Assembly (NCBI GenBank): GCA_902472555.1
Contig: CABROF010000023.1
Location: forward strand, 1 to 28,098
DNA from: UMGS1851 sp900555605
GTDB taxonomy: Bacteria; Bacillota; Clostridia; UBA1212; UBA1255
Length of the DNA stretch: 28,098 bases
Direction: 5' to 3'
Part shown: piece after piece, positions 23,575 to 28,098 of the stretch
How the letters are laid out: each line of letters begins with the position of its first letter
Position numbering within the stretch: the first letter of the stretch is position 1
Notes under the pieces: model-generated
Seen by the model: only the letters and a program-made list of their open reading frames with translations
Told to the model about the DNA's origin: nothing
Database searches by the model: none
Program-made: the position numbers and the translations under genes

Positions 23575-25425
23575 ATGAACACAAAATCTATATGCAAATG
23601 GATTTTTCTGATCCTTTTTATCGCGATTGGGGTGACGGCAATGTACGGGTGTGACGGTGAGAAGCAGCGCCAGCATTATGAGATTCCGGAGACGGAGACA
23701 GACTCCCAAACAAATCTCGTTTGGGAGGGAAAAAGCAATTACGCAATCATTTACGGAAAGGACGCATCTGCTTCGGAGAAAACAGCGGCCAAGGAGCTGC
23801 AGAAATATCTGAAAAAAATGACCGGCGCCGAGCTTTGGCTTGCGGACGATGCCTCAGAGCCGGAGGGCGAACTGGAGATTCTGGTGGGAAAGACCAACCG
23901 GGAAGCCGGCGGCGCCTATTCGGTGGATCGGGCCGATCTGGGCAGCGACGGCTTTGAAATCAAATGGTCTGGGAAAAAGCTGGTGATTGCCGGCGGCGAG
24001 GTGCGCGGTACGCTTTACGGGGTATATGACTTTCTGGAACAGCTGGGCTGCCGTTTCTTCAGCACGGATACGGAAGTGATCCCAAAGGCAGAAACCCTGA
24101 CCCTTGATACGACGCAGACAACAAAAGAAAAACCGGTGTTCGAATACCGGGATCTGTTTTGGACCTGCTCATTCGATGAAGTCTGGAGCGCAAAGCAGCG
24201 TCTGAACGGCAGTGTTATCAGCGGTGAAAACGGAAGGGTCATTTCGGATGCTTACGGCAACGGACTCGAATATGCGGGAGATCATTTTGTTCACACCTTT
24301 CATTGTCTGGTGCCTGCGGAAACGTATTTTGCGGAGCACCCGGAATATTTTGCGGAAATTGACGGTAAGCGGACGTCCGAGTATCTTTACAGCCAGCTTT
24401 GCCTGACCAATCCGGACGTACTTCAGATTACCGTCGAAAAGGTAAAAGAATGGCTGCGTGCAAATCCAAACGCCAAAATCGTATCCGTTTCCCAAGATGA
24501 CTCCTTTGTAATCAATTCTTATTGCACCTGTGAGGCGTGCAATCAAGTGAATAAAGAGGAGCGCTCCAATTCCGGAACGCTGATCCGGTTTGTGAATGCA
24601 GTGGCGGATGCGATTAAAGAGGAGTTTCCGGATGTGGCGGTGGATACGCTGGCTTACCAGTATTCCGTGGAGCCGCCGCGCAAAACCGTGCCGCGGGATA
24701 ATGTCATTGTCCGCGTCTGCACCGGTGTCTGCAGCGCACATGCCATCGGTACCTGCGGCAGCTCGGCCGGAATCAAGAACAATATTCAGCGGTGGGCGCG
24801 CATCAGCGACCGGATCTATATCTGGGATTACACCACGGATTTTGCAGAATATCTGTGTCCGTTTCCGAATTTGAATTCTTTGCAGGGCACGGTTCAGTTC
24901 TTTGCGGAGAACCATGTAAAGGGCGTTTTTGAACAGGGAAATTACCAGGAGGGCAAAAGCGGCGAGTTCGGAGAGCTCCGGGCTTATCTGCTGGCAAAGC
25001 TGCTTTGGGATCCGTATACGGATATCGCGGTTCATACCCAGGAGTTTTTGGAGGCATATTACGGCAAAGCTGCCGGCAGCGTAAAGACGTATCTTGATTA
25101 TATGCACAAGGTCATTGCGGACAGCGGCAAATGCTTTAATCTTGTGGTGCAGGCTCCTGCCTTGTTTGAGGGACTGATTTCCGATGAAGACCTGAACATG
25201 CTGGATGGGCTTTGGAATGAGGCGAAGGCTGCGGTCAGCGGAATCGAACTGGAGCATGTCCGGCGGTCCGAGCTGCAATACCGCTGGTATAAAATGCGGG
25301 CACAGCGCGGCGAGTTTGCCGACAGCAGCCGATTCCAGCAGCTGGAGAATGCATTTTATACGGATTGCAATGCGCTCGGCGTACTGCGCACCAGCGAAGG
25401 CGCCAACGTCCCATGGGTCTCCTGA
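23575..25425 (+). CDS. DUF4838-domain lipoprotein, glycoside-hydrolase-like
   Basis: A 616-residue exported protein. The N-terminus is hydrophobic and ends VTAMYGC, so Cys26 is a probable, slightly atypical lipid-attachment site. Residues about 45-175 resemble the GH67/GH20-type N-terminal domain (TAAKELQKYLKKMTGAELWL, then LVIAGGEVRGTLYGVYDFLE followed by QLGCRFF). The rest fits DUF4838: VSQDDSFVINSYCTCEACNQ, SGTLIRFVNAVADAI, VDTLAYQYSVEPP, and LRAYLLAKLLWDP. DUF4838 proteins are found in polysaccharide loci but have no firmly established reaction. The ATG at 23575 is preferred over 23569, which would sit only two bases after GGAG. It ends the operon, before a strong terminator. Confidence 0.85.
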   Translation: MNTKSICKWIFLILFIAIGVTAMYGCDGEKQRQHYEIPETETDSQTNLVWEGKSNYAIIYGKDASASEKTAAKELQKYLKKMTGAELWLADDASEPEGELEILVGKTNREAGGAYSVDRADLGSDGFEIKWSGKKLVIAGGEVRGTLYGVYDFLEQLGCRFFSTDTEVIPKAETLTLDTTQTTKEKPVFEYRDLFWTCSFDEVWSAKQRLNGSVISGENGRVISDAYGNGLEYAGDHFVHTFHCLVPAETYFAEHPEYFAEIDGKRTSEYLYSQLCLTNPDVLQITVEKVKEWLRANPNAKIVSVSQDDSFVINSYCTCEACNQVNKEERSNSGTLIRFVNAVADAIKEEFPDVAVDTLAYQYSVEPPRKTVPRDNVIVRVCTGVCSAHAIGTCGSSAGIKNNIQRWARISDRIYIWDYTTDFAEYLCPFPNLNSLQGTVQFFAENHVKGVFEQGNYQEGKSGEFGELRAYLLAKLLWDPYTDIAVHTQEFLEAYYGKAAGSVKTYLDYMHKVIADSGKCFNLVVQAPALFEGLISDEDLNMLDGLWNEAKAAVSGIELEHVRRSELQYRWYKMRAQRGEFADSSRFQQLENAFYTDCNALGVLRTSEGANVPWVS

Positions 25426-25438
25426 TCCTGCGGCGATC

Positions 25439-25480
25439 AAAACGGTTCGGATCCTTCTTGCGGTCCGGACCGTTTTTTTT
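25439..25480 (+). terminator. Strong intrinsic terminator of the BadF/LamG/DUF4838 operon
   Basis: AAACGGTTCGGATC and GGTCCGGACCGTTT pair over about 14 bp, including a few G-T pairs, with an 8-base loop, followed by eight T residues. It lies 14 bases after the DUF4838 stop codon. Confidence 0.92.
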
Positions 25481-25574
25481 ACCGATATTTTCCGGAGGCC
25501 ATACATATTTTACCGGGAAACGGTTACACTATCTTCTATCAAAGTTCTATAGAACAGAGGAGTTGTGTTAATTT

Positions 25575-26855
25575 ATGTTTGGGCAAGGCGCTTGCATTAA
25601 AGAAATATATGGAAGAGAAATTCTGGATTCCAGAGGGAATCCAACATTGGAGGCGGAGGTACGGCTGGCAAACGGGATTGTCGGACGGGGCGTCGTCCCC
25701 AGCGGTGCTTCCACAGGGGGGCATGAGGCCTTGGAACTGCGGGACCAGAATCCGGCCCGATACGGCGGGAAGGGCGTTACCAGAGCGGTAAACAATGTCA
25801 ATACCGTAATCGCCCAGACCATCACCGGCATGAACTGCTTTCAGCTGAATGAGATCGATGCCGCCATGCTGAAAGAGGACGGCACGAAGGATAAATCCAA
25901 TCTCGGGGCCAATGCCATTTTAGCTGTGTCCATGGCTTGCGCAAAAGCAGGCGCTGCAGCAGCGGGGCAGCCCCTGTACCGATATTTGGGAGGAATTATG
26001 GGCTGCGAGATTCCGCGGCCCATGATGAATATCCTGAACGGCGGCGCCCATGCGGCGAACAACGTGGATATACAGGAATTTATGATTATTCCTATAGGTG
26101 CGCCGAACTTCCGGGAGGGGGTGCGCTGGTGTTCGGAGGTTTATCATAAGCTGAAGGGTATTTTAGAGGGACGTAAAATGAGCACTGCCGTGGGGGATGA
26201 GGGGGGCTTCGCGCCGAATCTGAAAGAGGATACGGAGGCCATTGAACTGATCCTGACAGCTGTTGAACTGGCGGGATATAAGGCGCCCCACGATTTTGTG
26301 CTGGCCTTAGACATTGCTGCCAGCGAGTGGGTATCCGAGGGCGGTTATGTGATTCCGAAACACAACGTGCGCCATTCAACAGGAGATCTGATTAAAAATT
26401 GGGTGAATCTGTGCGCGCGTTATCCCATTGCCTCCATTGAGGATCCTTTGGGAGAGGATGATTGGAGCGGCTGGCAGAGGCTGACCGCTGATCTAACGGA
26501 GATCGCACAGGAGACAGGCACCATCGAACGGCCGTGCCATATTGTAGGCGACGACTTATTTGTTACGAACAAGGAACGCCTGCAGCAGGGAATCCGGATG
26601 GGCTGTGCAAATGCGATTCTGATTAAGCTCAATCAGATCGGAAGCGTGACGGAGACGCTTGATACGATCCGGACTGCGCAGAAGGCCGGTTATACCACGA
26701 TCATTTCTCACCGCTCCGGCGAAACAGAAGACACCTTTATCGCAGACCTTTCCGTAGCGGTGAACGCAAAATATATCAAAAGCGGTGCGCCTGCGAGAAG
26801 TGAGCGGGTGGCAAAATACAACCGGCTGATCCGAATAGAGGATGAACTGATATAA
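25575..26855 (+). CDS. eno: Enolase (phosphopyruvate hydratase)
   Basis: Converts 2-phosphoglycerate to phosphoenolpyruvate in glycolysis and gluconeogenesis. The 426-residue protein is full length. Seen in order: GREILDSRGNPTLEAEV, the mobile loop VPSGASTGGHEALELRD, KSNLGANAILAVSMACAKA, the magnesium ligands in LALDIAASE, SIEDPL and IVGDDLFVTN, the catalytic base K351 in ILIKLNQIGS, and the signature SHRSGETEDTFIADLSVA. AGGAG is 12 bases before the ATG, a slightly long spacing. It stands alone between a terminator and a foldback element; no clear sigma-A promoter was recognised in the 95 bases between them. Confidence 0.97.
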   Translation: MFGQGACIKEIYGREILDSRGNPTLEAEVRLANGIVGRGVVPSGASTGGHEALELRDQNPARYGGKGVTRAVNNVNTVIAQTITGMNCFQLNEIDAAMLKEDGTKDKSNLGANAILAVSMACAKAGAAAAGQPLYRYLGGIMGCEIPRPMMNILNGGAHAANNVDIQEFMIIPIGAPNFREGVRWCSEVYHKLKGILEGRKMSTAVGDEGGFAPNLKEDTEAIELILTAVELAGYKAPHDFVLALDIAASEWVSEGGYVIPKHNVRHSTGDLIKNWVNLCARYPIASIEDPLGEDDWSGWQRLTADLTEIAQETGTIERPCHIVGDDLFVTNKERLQQGIRMGCANAILIKLNQIGSVTETLDTIRTAQKAGYTTIISHRSGETEDTFIADLSVAVNAKYIKSGAPARSERVAKYNRLIRIEDELI

Positions 26856-26930
26856 AAGCCGCGGCATATGGGCGGCGCACGGTGCTGCTGAGGGCACGCG
26901 CCGTTACATATACGGCTGTATCCGCGGCTT
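26856..26930 (+). other. Long imperfect foldback directly after eno
   Basis: AAGCCGCGG (26856-26864) pairs with CCGCGGCTT (26922-26930). Inside, ATATG/CATAT, CGGCGC/GCGCCG and GTGC/GCAC continue the stem towards a loop near 26888. It begins right after the stop codon. There is no T-run, so a Rho-independent terminator is unlikely in the strict sense; mRNA 3'-end protection or a structured RNA is possible. Confidence 0.45.
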
Positions 26931-27023
26931 CACGCGCTGCGGATCAATATCCGAGACCGCTGCCGGTCGGCGGGAAAGGGGGCGGGAAAGCAGCCAACGC
27001 AGACAGGCGGAATTTATTCGGAC

Positions 27024-27052
27024 TTGAATTTTAACAGAATTTGTTGTATCCT
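27024..27052 (+). promoter_or_regulatory. Promoter of the small P-loop gene
   Basis: TTGAAT (27024-27029) and TATCCT (27047-27052) are 17 bases apart, 36 bases upstream of the start codon. The bases around it are AT-rich in contrast to the GC-rich stretch before it. Confidence 0.5.
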
Positions 27053-27060
27053 TAACAACA
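27042..27060. promoter_or_regulatory. Palindromic operator candidate over the -10 box
   Basis: TGTTGT and ACAACA form a perfect inverted repeat with a 7-base spacer (ATCCTTA) that contains most of the -10 box. Such placement is typical of a repressor site. No regulator gene is adjacent. Confidence 0.4.
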
Positions 27061-27087
27061 CAAATACATGTATGGAGGCGGATTACC

Positions 27088-27495
27088 ATGATAAAAGTTT
27101 TTTATGGCAAAAAAGGTATGGGAAAGACAAAAAAAATGCTGGAACATGCCAATACGCTGGCCGGTGAAAGCAACGGAAATGTTGTTTATATTGATGACAG
27201 CAACGAACTTCTCGTGAAATTATCCCACAAAATCAGATTTATTAATATTCTGGACTATCCTGTGTCCGGTGCTGAGGCCTTTTTGGGCTTCATCTGCGGC
27301 GTTGCCTCTCAGAATTACGATATAGAAACGGTTTTTATTGACGGCCTGACATACATTGTACACCAGGATGCACAATCCCTGAAGCTGTTTTTCAGCGGTG
27401 TAGACAAGATTTCCAAGGAGCACAACGTGCATTTTTACATCAGCATCAACGGAGACGAGAATAAAATACCGGAATTTATCACTCCTTATATTTGA
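27088..27495 (+). CDS. Small P-loop protein of unknown function
   Basis: A 135-residue cytoplasmic protein. Residues 1-15 hold a Walker A motif (VFYGKKGMGKTKKML: GxxGxGKT) and VFIDGLTY near residue 83 is a Walker B candidate. The end (HFYISINGDENKIPEFITPYI) resembles the sensor strand region of small P-loop folds. It is much shorter than most P-loop ATPases and no partner domain is fused. GGAGGCGG lies before the ATG. It precedes priA by 12 bases, so the two are probably co-transcribed, hinting at a link with DNA metabolism, but no function is assigned. Confidence 0.75.
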   Translation: MIKVFYGKKGMGKTKKMLEHANTLAGESNGNVVYIDDSNELLVKLSHKIRFINILDYPVSGAEAFLGFICGVASQNYDIETVFIDGLTYIVHQDAQSLKLFFSGVDKISKEHNVHFYISINGDENKIPEFITPYI

Positions 27496-27507
27496 TAAGA
27501 GGGGTAT

Positions 27508-28098
27508 ATGTATGAAGAAAATGCGCGGCAGATGATCGTCAATGTCTTTCTGCTGCAGAGTGCGGGAGAATATGATACGGAGTACAGCTACCTCGTTGAC
27601 GGCACACTTGCGGGTGCGATTGTCCGGGGTAGTTTTGTCATGGTTCCTTTCGGAATCCGGGATACGGAGAGAGAGGCGGTGGTTTGGTCCGTGCAGGCCT
27701 GCACGGCGGTATCCCGCCCCCTGAAACGTATTTTATCGCAGATCGATTGGTATGAGCCTTTGGAGGCAGAGGCCATGACGCTGTGTGAAAGAATCCGGGA
27801 AAAATATTTCTGCACAATGGGCGAGGCGGTAAAATGTCTGCTGCCGCCGGCAGTGCGCAAGGGCACGCAGGTGCGGTTTGCCGTGCTTGCCGAGCCGCAG
27901 GAGAAGATTGCCCGCCTGATTGCCTCCGGCGCCTTCCGTAATATGAAACAGATTCGGCTGCTGGAGCTGTTGGCAGAAGCGCCGGAGGGCATGCCCGTTG
28001 AGGAGGCGGCCCGTATGGCAGGCTGCGGAACCGGCGTGGCCGAGACCTTGGCCAAAAACGGACACTTATTGATCGAAAAACGGCGGATGCGCAAAGAA
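27508..28098 (+). CDS. priA: Primosomal protein N' (replication restart helicase), N-terminal part
   Basis: The open frame runs off the right edge after 197 codons. The start is like the PriA 3'-end-binding domain: MIVNVFLLQSAGEYDTEYSY and a LVDGTLAGAIVRGSFVMVPF segment followed by GIRDTEREAVVW, then LKRILSQIDWYEPLEAEAMT, REKYFCTMGEAVKCLLPPAVRKG, and a winged-helix region (ASGAFRNMKQIRLLELLAEA, PVEEAARMAGCG). PriA reloads the replisome at stalled forks. The helicase core is outside the window. AAGAGGGG precedes the ATG at 27508; a nearby ATG at 27512 is in another frame and stops at once. The domain order and lengths fit the family, but the helicase motifs cannot be checked here. Confidence 0.85.
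   Translation, partial: MYEENARQMIVNVFLLQSAGEYDTEYSYLVDGTLAGAIVRGSFVMVPFGIRDTEREAVVWSVQACTAVSRPLKRILSQIDWYEPLEAEAMTLCERIREKYFCTMGEAVKCLLPPAVRKGTQVRFAVLAEPQEKIARLIASGAFRNMKQIRLLELLAEAPEGMPVEEAARMAGCGTGVAETLAKNGHLLIEKRRMRKE

Noticed and set aside
24169..25506. 445-codon antisense open frame opposite the DUF4838 gene
   Set aside because: The sense strand encodes a signal peptide and known domains and ends at a terminator; the antisense frame has no recognisable motif.
1..28098. CRISPR arrays, tRNA or rRNA genes, insertion sequences, prophage genes
   Set aside because: I saw no regularly spaced repeats, cloverleaf genes, transposases or phage structural genes in either strand.

Overview
The window looks like the chromosome of an anaerobic Gram-positive Firmicute, probably of the class Clostridia (inference). 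The reasons are DapL-type diaminopimelate synthesis, a T-box riboswitch, strong GGAGG-type ribosome binding sites, sigma-A promoters of the form TTGACA-17-TACAAT, membrane-anchored secreted proteins with Lys/Arg-rich tails, and the alternative carboxyspermidine enzymes common in gut Firmicutes. Both ends cut through genes (dusB on the left, priA on the right).

Layout. Positions 1-2700 hold the dusB tail and the lysine/peptidoglycan genes dapF and dapL, closed by a strong terminator. Positions 2710-4302 (minus) hold an ECF sigma factor with a membrane-anchored probable anti-sigma partner. After a 646-base gap containing a GC-rich foldback, a consensus promoter and a long structured leader comes a polyamine operon (4949-11297): speD, speA-like decarboxylase, speE, speB, carboxy(nor)spermidine dehydrogenase and nspC. 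It encodes two different ways of adding an aminopropyl group: decarboxylated SAM (SpeD/SpeE) and aspartate semialdehyde (dehydrogenase/NspC). Positions 11327-12972 are a tail-to-tail type II restriction-modification pair: an amino-methyltransferase with a TSPPY motif and an MjaI-family endonuclease, so the likely target is CTAG. I found no CTAG anywhere in the window. The endonuclease lies directly downstream of an acyl-CoA synthetase gene (13006-14712) whose leader is a complete T-box riboswitch with its own promoter and terminator.

From 15168 to 25425 is an accessory carbohydrate/surface region: a membrane-anchored GH32 fructan hydrolase, a uroporphyrinogen-decarboxylase-family protein, an AraC-type regulator, and a four-gene operon made of a BadF/NagK-type sugar-kinase-like ATPase, two paralogous secreted LamG-like proteins with C-terminal membrane anchors, and a DUF4838 lipoprotein. 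This operon is the least understood part of the window. A strong terminator ends it.

Positions 25575-28098 return to housekeeping genes: enolase, a small P-loop protein with a palindrome over its promoter, and the start of priA.

Most promising points for follow-up: the T-box on an acyl-CoA synthetase (possibly isoleucine-responsive, which would fit isoleucine synthesis from 2-methylbutyrate), the doubled aminopropyl-transfer chemistry in one operon with a structured leader, and the paralogous surface-protein operon.
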